DNA of 60,605 nucleotides, from the NCBI RefSeq assembly GCF_018494035.1, contig NZ_JABBFO010000014.1, positions 1-60,605 of the forward strand, in the 5' to 3' direction. The position numbers were made by a program, and so were the translations under genes. The notes beneath the pieces are model-generated. The model was not told the origin of the DNA and searched no databases. It saw only the letters and a list, made by a program, of their open reading frames with translations. Below are positions 1 to 8,343 of the stretch, in pieces; position 1 is the first letter of the stretch, and the number at the start of each line of letters is the position of its first letter. Origin of the DNA: Rosenbergiella australiborealis. GTDB taxonomy: Bacteria; Pseudomonadota; Gammaproteobacteria; Enterobacterales; Enterobacteriaceae.

Positions 1-37
1 GGTGTTAGCTCATTAATTAGCCTAACCCTATTAGATC

Positions 38-65
38 AAAGTCCTGGCCAAGAGGCCAGGACTTT
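38..65. repeat. perfect 12-bp inverted repeat (hairpin)
   Basis: Two 12-base arms (AAAGTCCTGGCC and its complement) flank a four-base AAGA loop. It lies just before a clear forward terminator, so it is probably the 3' end of a transcript entering from the left edge. It has only a short T-run after it. No gene is visible between base 1 and this point. Confidence 0.6.
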
Positions 66-79
66 GTCAGCAATCTGCT

Positions 80-102
80 ACCCGCTTTTAGCGGGTTTTT
101 TC
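80..102 (+). terminator. Rho-independent terminator, forward
   Basis: The stem ACCCGCT/AGCGGGT with a TTT loop is followed directly by a T-run. It would end a transcript that starts left of the window; the gene it serves is not visible. Confidence 0.7.
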
Positions 103-156
103 ATTTTTGGTGATCGCGCATGATGGATGCTACTGAGACAGTCTCGAATGCGAGAT

Positions 157-270
157 AAAAAAAACCCGCACGAAGCGGGAAGTAGGAACATAACAGGATT
201 GAGTAGAAACATACTGGCCATTGATGGACAACAGCTCTTTTTTTCGGGGAGAAAAGAGTATGTCTTCATT
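157..270 (-). ncRNA. candidate small RNA with strong terminator
   Basis: Read on the minus strand, this stretch ends in a textbook terminator: stem CCCGCTTCGTGCGGG followed by eight Ts, at about 157-180. Upstream of it lie a hairpin (CTCTTTTC/GAAAAAAAGAG, about 237-258) and two near-identical repeats, TATGTTTCTACT and TATGTTCCTACT. The only ORF here runs through the terminator, so protein coding is unlikely. I do not recognise a known sRNA family. It could instead be the tail of an untranslated leader. Existence of the RNA is inference; the terminator is seen. Confidence 0.3.
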
Positions 271-379
271 AATTAAGCGTAGTATCAACATTGGTGATAA
301 TCAATAAAACAATAATAAACTTTGTGACTATTAGTGCTATGTGTATAAGTGGTTTAAGAGTGTTGTTATCACTAAAGCA

Positions 380-403
380 AAAAAAAACCCGCCAGGGGCG
401 GGT
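380..403 (-). terminator. Rho-independent terminator of the yoaK-like gene
   Basis: On the minus strand the stem CCCGCC/GGCGGG is followed by a run of nine Ts. It lies about 100 bases beyond the stop of the small membrane-protein gene at 500-598 and would end that transcript, possibly together with ggt. Bases 271-379 hold nothing I can recognise. Confidence 0.7.
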
Positions 404-499
404 AAAATTTATTGCAGTTTTCAGGATGTAACAGCTTTGTCTCGCTATAACTAATCAGACTGACGTTTTAACGATAAGTTCATTCTTTTTAAAAAAAAG

Positions 500-598
500 T
501 TATGAACCGGGAATATAAGCGCCACTAGCGATAAACCAAATGAGTAAAGCTACGCCAGCGACAATAATCGCGACAGGGAATAGATAGCCTAATTTCAT
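500..598 (-). CDS. yoaK: YoaK-like small membrane protein (32 residues)
   Basis: This ORF begins MKLGYLFPVAIIVAG and ends AYIPGS. It has one hydrophobic segment (about residues 4-25) and almost no soluble part. Length, the start x-x-G-x-x-FPV and the Gly/Pro-rich end match my recollection of E. coli YoaK, a 32-residue single-span inner-membrane protein of unknown function. AGGAGA lies nine bases before the ATG. It follows ggt on the same strand by 96 bases and precedes a terminator. In E. coli yoaK also lies a few genes from leuE, which supports the call. It is easily missed because it falls below usual size cut-offs. Confidence 0.75.
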   Translation of the reverse strand: MKLGYLFPVAIIVAGVALLIWFIASGAYIPGS

Positions 599-623
599 CG
601 TTATTATTTCTCCTGCAAATAAA

Positions 624-681
624 ACGACCATTATCCCACTGAATGCAGATAAGACAACTTATCCGTGAAAAATAATGGTCG
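624..681. repeat. nested inverted repeat between ggt and yoaK
   Basis: An outer 10-bp stem (CGACCATTAT near 625-634 with ATAATGGTCG near 672-681) encloses an inner stem, GATAAG/CTTATC with loop ACAA. It sits in the 96-base gap between the ggt stop and the yoaK start. There is no T-run, so it is more likely an RNA-processing or stabilising structure than a terminator. Confidence 0.5.
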
Positions 682-694
682 ATAAAACGTGAAA

Positions 695-2458
695 TTAGTA
701 ACCGCGTGCGGAACCTGCCGGACGTCTGACATCATTTGCGCCGTATAAATAGCCGGGTCTTACATTACCGGATACCGCGCTATCATTGCCTGAACTTGCT
801 GTGCCCACCCCGGCTGCACCCGGTAAACCGACCATGATTAATTCTGCTGCGCCCCACGGCGTTTGCTCAACCATGTTATAACCCATTTTTGTCAGCAGAT
901 TCAGTGTGTCAGCAGAAAGGCCATTTTTCTCATAATAGACCTCATCTGGGTACCATTGATGGTGGATACGAGGGGCATCAACCGCTTCTTGGGGTTTCAT
1001 ACCAAAATCAATGATATTAAGCGCGGTTTCTAACGTAATAGTGATAATTCGTGAGCCGCCCGGGGAGCCCAGAACTAAAAAGACTTTTCCATCTTTGGTA
1101 ACAATGGTTGGACTCATGGAGGAGAGTGGGCGTTTTCCAGGCGCAATACTGTTTGCGGTACCTTGGACTAACCCATAAAGGTTTTTAGCGCCAATTTTAG
1201 TGGTAAAATCATCCATCTCATCATTCATCAATACCCCACTACCCGGAGCCATTACGACGGCACCAAATCGGCCATTGACGGTATAAGTCGTTGATACTGC
1301 ATTCCCAGAATGGTCAATGATTGAGTAATGCGTGGTTTCAGGCTTTTCACCAGTCGCCACCAGCGGTTTGATTTGTGAGGAGGGGGTGGCTTTATCGGTT
1401 TGAATTTTTTCCCGCAATGTGGCCGCGTATTGCTTATCCATGAGTTTAGCAACGGGATTTTGTACGAAGGCAGGATCGCCAAGATAGGTATTCCTATCGG
1501 CATAGCTAAAGCGCAGGGCTTCAGTTAACGTATGAACCATCGCTGCGGAGTTAAAGCCCATTGATTTTAGATCATAACCTTCTAAGATATTGAGCGTTTC
1601 ACAGAGTGTTACCCCCCCAGAGCTAGGCGGTGGCGCAGAGACGAAGGTATAACCGCGGTAGGTACAGGTTAGCGGCGTTAATTCTGTCGCACGATAGTGG
1701 GTAAAATCGTTAGCCGTAATAATTCCGCCGCCTGCCGCTGAGGCTTTCTCGACGGCTTTAGGGAATTGACCATGATAAAAGGCATCGGGACCTTCTTTAG
1801 CAATCCGCGATAATGTCTGCGCTAAATCGGTTTGTCGCAAACGATCACCGGGTTGTAATGGACTACCGTCTGGACGTAAGAAAATTTTCGCTACGGCAGG
1901 ATTTTGTTTAAAGCGAGCAACCGTAGTGTCTAAAATATCCGTATCCGCGCGGGTCAGAATAAACCCCTCTTTGGCTAGCTTTATCGCGGGAGCCATGACG
2001 GCTTCACGGCTTAATTTGCCGTATTCACGACGAGCCATCTCCAGCCCCATAACAGTGCCAGGAACACCTGTAGCTTTCCACCCATAAAGACTGCTACCTG
2101 GGATTAATTCCCCTTGTGCATTTTGATACATTGAGGCGGTTGCAGCTCCCGGGGCGGTTTCACGAAAATTGATAAACGTGTCTTTGCCATTGGCTAAATG
2201 AATTGTCATAAATCCGCCACCGCCAATATTACCACAGCATGGATTCACTACGGCTTCGGCATACCCGACGGCAACCGCTGCATCAATTGCATTTCCACCT
2301 TGTTTGAGAATATTTACGCCAACTTGTGTGGCAAGATCTTGTGACGTGACCACCATACCATTTTTAGCTTCGACTGCTGGGGCTGAGGCCGCTTGTGCAA
2401 AAGGAGCGGGGGACAAAATAAGCAGAGTGAGTGCTGAGCGTGCGTATTTCCTAAACAT
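695..2458 (-). CDS. ggt: gamma-glutamyltransferase (periplasmic)
   Basis: The enzyme cleaves the gamma-glutamyl bond of glutathione and gamma-glutamyl peptides, by hydrolysis or transfer, in the periplasm. The 587-residue product has a signal peptide ending near AQAA (about residue 24). The precursor self-cleaves into two chains before a conserved threonine, here the Thr-Thr-His-Tyr-Ser stretch in the middle of the protein. The small-subunit motif SSMSPTIV and the glycine loop GSPGGSR are present. Length fits the family (E. coli 580). AAGGT lies upstream of the ATG. It is monocistronic or cotranscribed with the small yoaK-like gene downstream; leuE is divergent. Confidence 0.95.
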   Translation of the reverse strand: MFRKYARSALTLLILSPAPFAQAASAPAVEAKNGMVVTSQDLATQVGVNILKQGGNAIDAAVAVGYAEAVVNPCCGNIGGGGFMTIHLANGKDTFINFRETAPGAATASMYQNAQGELIPGSSLYGWKATGVPGTVMGLEMARREYGKLSREAVMAPAIKLAKEGFILTRADTDILDTTVARFKQNPAVAKIFLRPDGSPLQPGDRLRQTDLAQTLSRIAKEGPDAFYHGQFPKAVEKASAAGGGIITANDFTHYRATELTPLTCTYRGYTFVSAPPPSSGGVTLCETLNILEGYDLKSMGFNSAAMVHTLTEALRFSYADRNTYLGDPAFVQNPVAKLMDKQYAATLREKIQTDKATPSSQIKPLVATGEKPETTHYSIIDHSGNAVSTTYTVNGRFGAVVMAPGSGVLMNDEMDDFTTKIGAKNLYGLVQGTANSIAPGKRPLSSMSPTIVTKDGKVFLVLGSPGGSRIITITLETALNIIDFGMKPQEAVDAPRIHHQWYPDEVYYEKNGLSADTLNLLTKMGYNMVEQTPWGAAELIMVGLPGAAGVGTASSGNDSAVSGNVRPGYLYGANDVRRPAGSARGY

Positions 2459-2672
2459 AGAACTATGACCTTTTTGTTTATTTCTTTCTACCCTAAACGT
2501 ATTTTAAAAAAACTCAAGAAATTCAATAGGCTATCATTAGTAAAAATTATACTTGTGACAAGGCACAAAAACGCTGTTCGGGACTGGAGTTTTATCACGC
2601 AATCTTTGTTATTATTAGCCTTTCGATTCGCTGGTTTTCAACACGCTCAGAGTTTATTAAGCGAGGTTTATC

Positions 2673-3311
2673 GTGTTTGCAGAGTATGGTGTGCTAAATT
2701 TTTGGACTTATGTGGCAGGTGCTATTTTTCTAGTCTTGATCCCTGGACCCAATACACTTTTTGTTCTAAAGAATAGCGTTGGCCGTGGCGTAAAATATGG
2801 TTATCAAGCCGCGACCGCGGTATTTATTGGCGATGCGGTTTTGATGTTTTTAGCTTATGCCGGAGTAGCTACCCTCATTAATACCACTCCCGTGTTGTTT
2901 AATGTTGTGCGTTATCTGGGGGCTGGATATCTGCTTTGGTTGGGCATTAAAATGCTGTACACCACTTTTAGTCACCGTGAGTCCAGCCCCGTCCAATCAG
3001 CAAAAAAAGAGCGTGGTGCGGTGTTTAAACGCGCATTGGTATTAAGCCTTACCAATCCAAAAGCGATTTTATTTTATGTTTCGTTTTTTGTGCAGTTTAT
3101 TGATGTGAAAAGTGCCCATCCCGGGATTGCCTTTTTTATTTTGGCGACGGTATTAGAAATCGCGAGCTTTTGTTATTTGAGTTTGATTATTTTTACTGGG
3201 GCTTCACTGACACGTGTTATCGGAACGCGTCAGCGTTTAGCTAAGGTTGGTAATTCGATGATTGGTTTGCTGTTTCTTGGATTTGCCGCACGACTGGCTA
3301 CCATGCAGTGA
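2673..3311 (+). CDS. leuE: leucine efflux protein LeuE (LysE/RhtB family)
   Basis: Inner-membrane exporter of leucine and related amino acids. The N terminus reads [18 protein letters not shown] and continues with the family motif PGPNTLFV, nearly identical to E. coli LeuE (YeaS). Length is 212 residues, as expected, with about six hydrophobic segments. The start is GTG, placed by homology and by GAGG seven bases upstream. It is divergent from ggt. A perfect inverted repeat lies just after the stop, between this gene and the convergent gene at 3341. Confidence 0.93.
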   Translation: MFAEYGVLNFWTYVAGAIFLVLIPGPNTLFVLKNSVGRGVKYGYQAATAVFIGDAVLMFLAYAGVATLINTTPVLFNVVRYLGAGYLLWLGIKMLYTTFSHRESSPVQSAKKERGAVFKRALVLSLTNPKAILFYVSFFVQFIDVKSAHPGIAFFILATVLEIASFCYLSLIIFTGASLTRVIGTRQRLAKVGNSMIGLLFLGFAARLATMQ

Positions 3312-3313
3312 AC

Positions 3314-3338
3314 AATACGCTCACTGAGTGAGCGTATT
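3314..3338. terminator. bidirectional hairpin between convergent genes
   Basis: The 11-bp stem AATACGCTCAC/GTGAGCGTATT with a three-base loop fills the gap between the leuE stop and the stop of the small gene at 3341-3664. There is no long T-run, so termination efficiency is uncertain. Confidence 0.55.
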
Positions 3339-3340
3339 CA

Positions 3341-3664
3341 TTACAAATGGTTTTTTTCGCAAAACTCTTCCCAAGTCATTCCCAACGCTTCTGCATGGCT
3401 GCGCAGATAGCTTTCTATCGCTTGCGCGGCGACAGCATTATCGGTTTCGACTAGTTGAATAGAAAAAATGATGCCATCGAGCTGTTTTTGGCGGATGAAG
3501 GCGGCGTAAATGCGCTCAGCATGGAGGCTACGCAGCTGCTCGACGGTCATGCCATTATCACGAGCATCTTTTTCGGTGACTTCGTCAAGTGCGACTTGGA
3601 AATCGGGATGGGCGGAAAAAAAGATGTCGCGGGCTTGTGCATAATACTGTTCTGGGGTTTTCAT
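3341..3664 (-). CDS. hypothetical protein, DUF6388-like
   Basis: A soluble, acidic, mostly helical 107-residue protein beginning MKTPEQYYAQARDIFF. It has no signal peptide or membrane segment. The pattern of Tyr/Ala/Arg helices, a central LRSLHAERIYAAF segment and a C-terminal helix resembles small enterobacterial and Pseudomonas proteins that I remember as DUF6388; function is unknown. It stands alone, convergent with leuE and divergent from yedD. Coding is supported by the full-length open frame and a clean ATG; the family name is only a moderate-confidence recollection. Confidence 0.6.
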   Translation of the reverse strand: MKTPEQYYAQARDIFFSAHPDFQVALDEVTEKDARDNGMTVEQLRSLHAERIYAAFIRQKQLDGIIFSIQLVETDNAVAAQAIESYLRSHAEALGMTWEEFCEKNHL

Positions 3665-3805
3665 GGATTTGCGCTAACTCTTGTAAAAATCTGAGTTAAT
3701 TGTACCTGTTTTAGGCAAAGATGTCAGTGCCAGTCATTCACCAGCTTGCATTGTGCTATCAAAACATTATACCTTAGCGCCAGAAAAAATCTGTAGGGAT
3801 ACCTT

Positions 3806-4246
3806 ATGAAAACTCGATTACTACTGTCTCTTTTCTTACTCGCGGGTTGTAGTCCTATTACTAACTATCAAACTATTGTTAAAACACCTGCACCGCAATC
3901 GTTAGAGGGAGTGTGGCGTACAACTGGCCCACAGTCTGGATTACTGAGTCAGAATGCTGTCGGGTATTTGATTATTGATGGGGCGGGGAACACGCTGGAC
4001 TGTCGTCAGTGGCAACGTGTTATTGCTAAGCCAGGGAAACTCAGTCGTATTAACGATAAATGGGTCAATGTGAACTATCAAGTGAGAATTATGCCGTTAA
4101 AGATTGATAACGGCATGTTACGCTATGACAGGCTGACGTTAGCCAAAGTGCCGGCAGCCAGTGAGGAGTGCCAAAAAGCATTAGCAGAAGCAAAACGACA
4201 GACCTCTGCAGCGACCATTCAGAATATCGAAATTAAAGGACAATAG
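3806..4246 (+). CDS. yedD: YedD family lipoprotein
   Basis: A predicted outer-membrane lipoprotein of unknown function. The signal peptide ends in lipobox LLAGC (Cys15 is the lipidation site). After it come VKTPAP, a WRTTGPQ stretch and the strongly conserved block TLDCRQWQRVIAKPGKL, which matches E. coli YedD. It is 146 residues versus 137 in E. coli. It is convergent with fliT exactly as near the E. coli fliDST operon, which supports the call by synteny. Confidence 0.88.
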   Translation: MKTRLLLSLFLLAGCSPITNYQTIVKTPAPQSLEGVWRTTGPQSGLLSQNAVGYLIIDGAGNTLDCRQWQRVIAKPGKLSRINDKWVNVNYQVRIMPLKIDNGMLRYDRLTLAKVPAASEECQKALAEAKRQTSAATIQNIEIKGQ

Positions 4247-4253
4247 CGGATAA

Positions 4254-4271
4254 AGGCGGATTATACCGCCT
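4254..4271. terminator. short hairpin between yedD and fliT
   Basis: The stem AGGCGG/CCGCCT with loop ATTATA overlaps the fliT stop codon. It lies between convergent genes and may slow transcription from both sides; no T-run follows. Confidence 0.35.
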
Positions 4272-4542
4272 GATAAGCCAGCTTGATTTTATCCTGAGTC
4301 GTTTGATGGATCATGGCTTCAACGTCATCACGTAATTGATACAGCGATGTCTCAACAGTCTTATGGGCGGCCAGTAGTGTAGAGGTTAATGGCCGGTCAC
4401 TCGCTTTATCCAGTCGCCTGACCGATGCATAATAAGCATCCGTAATTGGAAGCAACGCTAAGTAATCCCTCTCGTCTATTGCTTGTTGTAGCCTATTTAG
4501 GACGTCAATGCTTTGCGCTACACTGTTCAACGAATCCTTCAC
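4261..4542 (-). CDS. fliT: flagellar export chaperone FliT
   Basis: FliT binds the filament-cap protein FliD before export and, in Salmonella, also antagonises FlhDC. This 93-residue all-helical protein is weakly conserved (typical length about 120), so the call rests mainly on position: third gene of fliD-fliS-fliT, with its ATG overlapping the fliS stop by four bases (ATGA). It is shorter than usual at the C terminus, the part reported to inhibit its own partner binding. Sequence similarity alone would not settle the name. Confidence 0.75.
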   Translation of the reverse strand: MKDSLNSVAQSIDVLNRLQQAIDERDYLALLPITDAYYASVRRLDKASDRPLTSTLLAAHKTVETSLYQLRDDVEAMIHQTTQDKIKLAYQAV

Positions 4543-4937
4543 GATACTCTGTCCTTATCTTGTGATTGTTGCCAAGCCTCGGCGATATTTTGCAGCAGTT
4601 CACGGCAATGATCGAGTTTACCTTGGTCATCGTGCAGATTTGCCAGCATCAGTTGTTGAATGAGGTAGTGGAATAACGACAATAACTGTTTTGCCAGCAC
4701 GTCTTCAGCATAAGGCTCTAACGCTTGAATCAGTCCCGTATCAATAATCGCGACGGCTTTAGCGATCATCGCACCTTTGGCCGCAATGTCACGACTTTCC
4801 ATCGATAAGCGAGCGCGGGTCAGGGCATTTAATGCCCCTTCAAACAATAGCGTGGTCAGCTGTGTCTGACTCGCGCTTAGTACCGCACTTTCGACCCCTA
4901 CCTGTGCATAGAGGTTGACGAGCTGCTGTTTCTTCAT
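4539..4937 (-). CDS. fliS: flagellin export chaperone FliS
   Basis: FliS is a cytoplasmic four-helix chaperone that holds FliC unfolded for the flagellar export gate. The 132-residue product starts MKKQQLVNLYAQVGVES and carries the conserved LTTLLFEGALNALTRA helix (LIxMLFDGAL-type in the family) and a later LFHYLIQQLMLAN helix. It lies nine bases after fliD and overlaps fliT, forming the fliDST operon read leftwards. Confidence 0.9.
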   Translation of the reverse strand: MKKQQLVNLYAQVGVESAVLSASQTQLTTLLFEGALNALTRARLSMESRDIAAKGAMIAKAVAIIDTGLIQALEPYAEDVLAKQLLSLFHYLIQQLMLANLHDDQGKLDHCRELLQNIAEAWQQSQDKDRVS

Positions 4938-4946
4938 CGAAAACCC

Positions 4947-6377
4947 TTAATCATCCGAGGAGGAGAATTGTGCCGTTAAATACTCTTTGGTTTGTGTCAT
5001 TTGTGAAATGACTTTATTTAACAGTGTAAATTGGGTTTTATAGCGAGCCATCGTCGCTTCAATACGTGATTGCTGCTGGTCGTAGCGAACCTCCAACTTA
5101 TCGTAAGCGTCATTTAACGCACTGACGGCATTGGTTAGTATGCCTTTTGAGGAGTAGGTGTCACTCAGTATTGTTGTGAGCGCTTTATTCGCAACGGTAC
5201 TAAATCCGCTGGATTCCCCATCACCTAAGAAGAATTGATAGACGGCTTGCGGATTATTGGTTAGCGCTGCGGAAAGTTTGTTTTCATCAATATTCAGGGT
5301 TCCGATACTGCCATCAGCAGCCTTGGTCGTGTTTTGCGTTATTCCCAGTTCCGCCATGATAGTGATGGCCCCAGATTGAGCGGTGGTCAGTACTGAACGT
5401 AATTGGTTTTGAATATCGCGCACTGTGCCATTACCCATTAGGGGACCATTACTGGTAGTGTCGGTCGATAAGCTACTGGAGCCCGCAAATTTTGTGATGC
5501 TGGTGACGACAGATTGAAAATTATTGTAGGCCGACACCCAGGCTTTGATATTTTTTACCGCGTCGGTGGTGTTATTGGCAATCTCTAGACGCTCATCTTC
5601 TGTAGAGACCGCGGTTAATTGCAAGGTGACGCCATACGGTGCATCGACCACCGTATTCGATGCGCTCTGCACTTCAATACCATTAACGACTAACAGCGCA
5701 TCTTGGCCTGCAGACGATTGCTGCATACCTGAGGACGCGATGTTATCGCCATAACCGATTAAGGCTTGCAGTTGATCATCCCCACTGACGGAGAGACTAA
5801 TGGTATTATTGGCGCCAGTCTCTTTGGCAGAAATAGACAGGTAATATTCACCGTCATTCGATTTGATACTGGTGGCCACCACGCCAGCATTGCTTTTATT
5901 AATCGCGCTGACAAGACCGTTTAAGCTGGTATCACTATCATTGAGCGCGATAGTCACCGGATCACCTTCGCCCGTTGAGATAGTCAGTGTTCGTCCTTCG
6001 CCGCCAACAGTCCCTAAAGGTTGCTGATTACTCTTTATCTTATCCGATAATAAACATTGGGCAGTCGCCAGTTGTTTTACGTTAACTTGATAACTACCGA
6101 CACTGGCATCACTACTACTGGTCGCGGTGAATGATTTATGACTACTGATGATGCTGGTGGCGTTTAAGGCGCTTGCTGAACTGAGTGCTTTTGTTGCAGT
6201 TTGTAAGGACTCTAGGGCAGTACGCAGTTGACCAAAGGCGGATATTTGGCTCTTCACGGTAGTCGCCTGTTGGGCGATTGGCGCTAAACTCTGTGATTCA
6301 AGAGACTCTAGCTTACTGTACAGTGCATCCAAATCGTAAGCCCCGGTTCCTATATTTAAATTAGTAATTGTTGCCAT
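4947..6377 (-). CDS. fliD: flagellar filament cap protein FliD (HAP2)
   Basis: FliD forms the pentameric cap at the filament tip and guides insertion of flagellin. The 476-residue protein starts MATITNLNIGTGAYDLDALYSKLE, has the N-terminal coiled-coil region with residues of the type QISAFGQLRTALESLQ, and ends in a long C-terminal helix (YDQQQSRIEATMARYKTQF). Both termini match the family; the middle is the variable outer part. It is the first gene of fliDST and is divergent from fliC. A sigma-28 minus-10 element lies 34 bases upstream. Confidence 0.94.
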   Translation of the reverse strand: MATITNLNIGTGAYDLDALYSKLESLESQSLAPIAQQATTVKSQISAFGQLRTALESLQTATKALSSASALNATSIISSHKSFTATSSSDASVGSYQVNVKQLATAQCLLSDKIKSNQQPLGTVGGEGRTLTISTGEGDPVTIALNDSDTSLNGLVSAINKSNAGVVATSIKSNDGEYYLSISAKETGANNTISLSVSGDDQLQALIGYGDNIASSGMQQSSAGQDALLVVNGIEVQSASNTVVDAPYGVTLQLTAVSTEDERLEIANNTTDAVKNIKAWVSAYNNFQSVVTSITKFAGSSSLSTDTTSNGPLMGNGTVRDIQNQLRSVLTTAQSGAITIMAELGITQNTTKAADGSIGTLNIDENKLSAALTNNPQAVYQFFLGDGESSGFSTVANKALTTILSDTYSSKGILTNAVSALNDAYDKLEVRYDQQQSRIEATMARYKTQFTLLNKVISQMTQTKEYLTAQFSSSDD

Positions 6378-6410
6378 AAAAACTCCTGATTTTTATCGTT
6401 ACTAGCGTTT

Positions 6411-6418
6411 TTATCGGC
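6411..6418 (-). promoter_or_regulatory. sigma-28 minus-10 element of fliDST
   Basis: On the minus strand the sequence GCCGATAA is a perfect FliA minus-10 element, 34 bases before the fliD ATG. The matching minus-35 region is poor compared with TAAAGTTT. The motif meaning is established for enterobacterial flagellar genes. Confidence 0.65.
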
Positions 6419-6466
6419 AATAAATAGAAAAGAGTGAGTGGAGAGAAAATATTTTTTTCAGTTTTA

Positions 6467-6493
6467 TAAAGTTAGGAAAAGGGGCGCCGATAA
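6467..6493 (+). promoter_or_regulatory. sigma-28 (FliA) promoter of fliC
   Basis: TAAAGTTA at 6467-6474, an 11-base spacer, and GCCGATAA at 6486-6493 match the FliA consensus almost exactly. Transcription should begin near 6500, leaving a leader of about 55 bases before fliC. This is the best sigma-28 promoter in the window. Confidence 0.92.
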
Positions 6494-6555
6494 TCCTTTT
6501 GACCACGCATTGAAGCACAGTGCGTAACCATTAACTCGGAGCAAAGGAACTGTAT

Positions 6556-7398
6556 ATGGCTGTTATTAATACTAATATCATGTCTTTAACTACCCAGAAT
6601 AACTTGAATAAATCTCAATCAGCGCTGGGAACGGCAATTGAGCGTCTCTCTTCAGGTCTGCGGATTAACAGTGCTAAAGATGATGCGGCTGGCTCTGCGA
6701 TTGCAAACCGCATGTCCTCAAACATCCGTGGGTTAACACAAGCCTCGCGTAATGCCACGGACGGTATTTCGCTAGCACAAACCGCTGAAGGTGCGCTTAA
6801 TGAGATGAACTCCAACTTACAACGTATTCGTGAGCTGACTGTACAAGCAAAAAATGGTACCAACAGCGCAGAAGACGTTAAATCGATTCAAGCGGAAGTG
6901 GATGCACGCTTATCGGAAATTACCCGTATCGGTACCGCGACGACCTTTAACAACATCAAACTATTTGATAGTTCACAAAGTATCAGCATTCAGGTCGGTG
7001 CCAATGATGATGCTGCAGCCAACGTTATCACGGTTTCACTGACCGACGATGGTTTTAAGTCTAAAGCATTAGGTGCAGCTTTTAGCGTGAGCAGCAGTGG
7101 TTCCGGAACGGGTGGGGGAACTGATGCGTCGTTAGCTGAAATTGATAAACGTATCGCCGCTGTTGACTCAGCACGCAGTAGCTTAGGTGCTATTCAAAAC
7201 CGCTTTGAATCAACGATTAATAACTTAAATACCACGGTCAATAACTTGAGTGCTTCGCAGTCACGTATTCAAGATGCTGACTATGCGACAGAAGTTTCCA
7301 GCATGTCACGTGCACAGATCCTACAACAAGCGGGTACCTCAGTATTAGCGAAAGCAAACCAAGTGCCGCAAACGGTATTATCGCTACTACAAGGTTAA
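6556..7398 (+). CDS. fliC: flagellin (short form)
   Basis: Structural subunit of the flagellar filament. The N terminus ([20 protein letters not shown]) and C terminus (ending [11 protein letters not shown]) are the conserved D0/D1 helices needed for export and polymerisation. The stretch [16 protein letters not shown] is the D1 site recognised by TLR5 in enterobacterial flagellins. The protein is only 280 residues, so the variable D2/D3 domains are almost absent and replaced by a short Ser/Gly linker (about residues 180-194). It is read from the sigma-28 promoter upstream and is followed by a strong terminator. Confidence 0.95.
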   Translation: MAVINTNIMSLTTQNNLNKSQSALGTAIERLSSGLRINSAKDDAAGSAIANRMSSNIRGLTQASRNATDGISLAQTAEGALNEMNSNLQRIRELTVQAKNGTNSAEDVKSIQAEVDARLSEITRIGTATTFNNIKLFDSSQSISIQVGANDDAAANVITVSLTDDGFKSKALGAAFSVSSSGSGTGGGTDASLAEIDKRIAAVDSARSSLGAIQNRFESTINNLNTTVNNLSASQSRIQDADYATEVSSMSRAQILQQAGTSVLAKANQVPQTVLSLLQG

Positions 7399-7446
7399 TA
7401 TCGTCGCACGAATATCTTAAGAGTATGAGTGTTCAGTGAGTATGAG

Positions 7447-7480
7447 CGGCCCGGATTCATGATTGAATTCGGGCCGTTTA
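7447..7480 (+). terminator. Rho-independent terminator of fliC
   Basis: CGGCCCG/CGGGCCG arms are extended by an inner GATTCA/TGAATT pairing with loop TGAT, followed by TTTATATT. It separates fliC from fliA. Confidence 0.75.
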
Positions 7481-7626
7481 TATTATGCGTCAACAGTGGA
7501 TATTGAATGACTGAAAATCGTCCTAACAAGCTCATCACGAAAGCGGGGGTTTTTCTTGCGATAAGAAAGGAGGGATAGGCTTGATAATATTGACCATCGA
7601 TAAATGGAGAGATGGGAAAATGCACG

Positions 7627-8343
7627 ATGGAGTGTCTATATAATCACGAAGGGTTGCAACAGGAGGAGATTGATTGGCATCGTTATTTGCAATTAGTCAG
7701 GCATGAAGCGTTACGATTACAAGTACGCCTTCCCGCCAGTGTGGACTTAGATGATTTACTGCAAGCAGGTGCAATAGGTCTAATGAATGCGATATCACGC
7801 TTTGATGCACAACATGGGACAGCGTTTACAACTTATGCAGCTCAACGTATTCGCGGTGCGATGCTCGATGAATTACGTGAACGCGATTGGGCGCCACGAA
7901 GAGTCAGGCGTGATGCGCGCAATGTGGCTGCCGCGATTGCCCAGATCGAACAGCATACCGGACGCAATGCGACGGAAGCTGAGATCATTGCAGCCTTAAA
8001 TATTACCCAAGCGGAATATCGTGCCATTTTGATGGAGACAAATAATAGTAAATTATTTTCTTTAGAAACGTTGTATGAAGATCATAACGATGCGACAGAT
8101 CAGTTATTTGCTTCGCAAGGCGAGCAAAATCCCTTGGATACGCTTATTGACCAAGACTTACGTCAACAAATTATGAATGCGATAACCCAATTGCCAGAAA
8201 GAGAACAACAAGTGCTAAGCCTGTATTATCAAGATGAATTGAATTTAAAAGAGATTGGTGCAGTCCTTGGGGTAGGCGAATCACGGGTAAGTCAGATACA
8301 CAGTCAAGCGATTAAACGGCTGAGCAGTCGCTTACGTGAGTAA
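7627..8343 (+). CDS. fliA: RNA polymerase sigma-28 factor FliA
   Basis: FliA directs RNA polymerase to late flagellar and chemotaxis promoters and is held inactive by FlgM until the hook is complete. Regions 2 to 4 are intact: LVRHEALRLQVRLPASVDLDDLLQAG in region 2, the RIRGAMLDELRERDW block, and the C-terminal helix-turn-helix NLKEIGAVLGVGESRVSQIHS. I chose the ATG at 7627 (238 residues) because MECLYNHEG aligns with the E. coli start; ATG 7612 is possible. The usual downstream neighbour fliZ is missing; convergent putA follows. Confidence 0.93.
   Translation: MECLYNHEGLQQEEIDWHRYLQLVRHEALRLQVRLPASVDLDDLLQAGAIGLMNAISRFDAQHGTAFTTYAAQRIRGAMLDELRERDWAPRRVRRDARNVAAAIAQIEQHTGRNATEAEIIAALNITQAEYRAILMETNNSKLFSLETLYEDHNDATDQLFASQGEQNPLDTLIDQDLRQQIMNAITQLPEREQQVLSLYYQDELNLKEIGAVLGVGESRVSQIHSQAIKRLSSRLRE

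Noticed and set aside
78-269. 63-residue minus-strand ORF starting ATGAAGACATACTC
   Set aside because: It reads straight through a strong terminator hairpin and has no family resemblance; an untranslated RNA is more likely.
1612-1618. C7/G7 run inside ggt as a phase-variable tract
   Set aside because: It encodes a conserved Gly-Gly in the active-site region (SSGGVTL), is shorter than the flhC tract, and the gene is not a typical switch target.
2465-2776. 103-residue plus-strand ORF before leuE
   Set aside because: It overlaps the leuE start in another frame, has no ribosome site of note, and looks like translated intergenic sequence.
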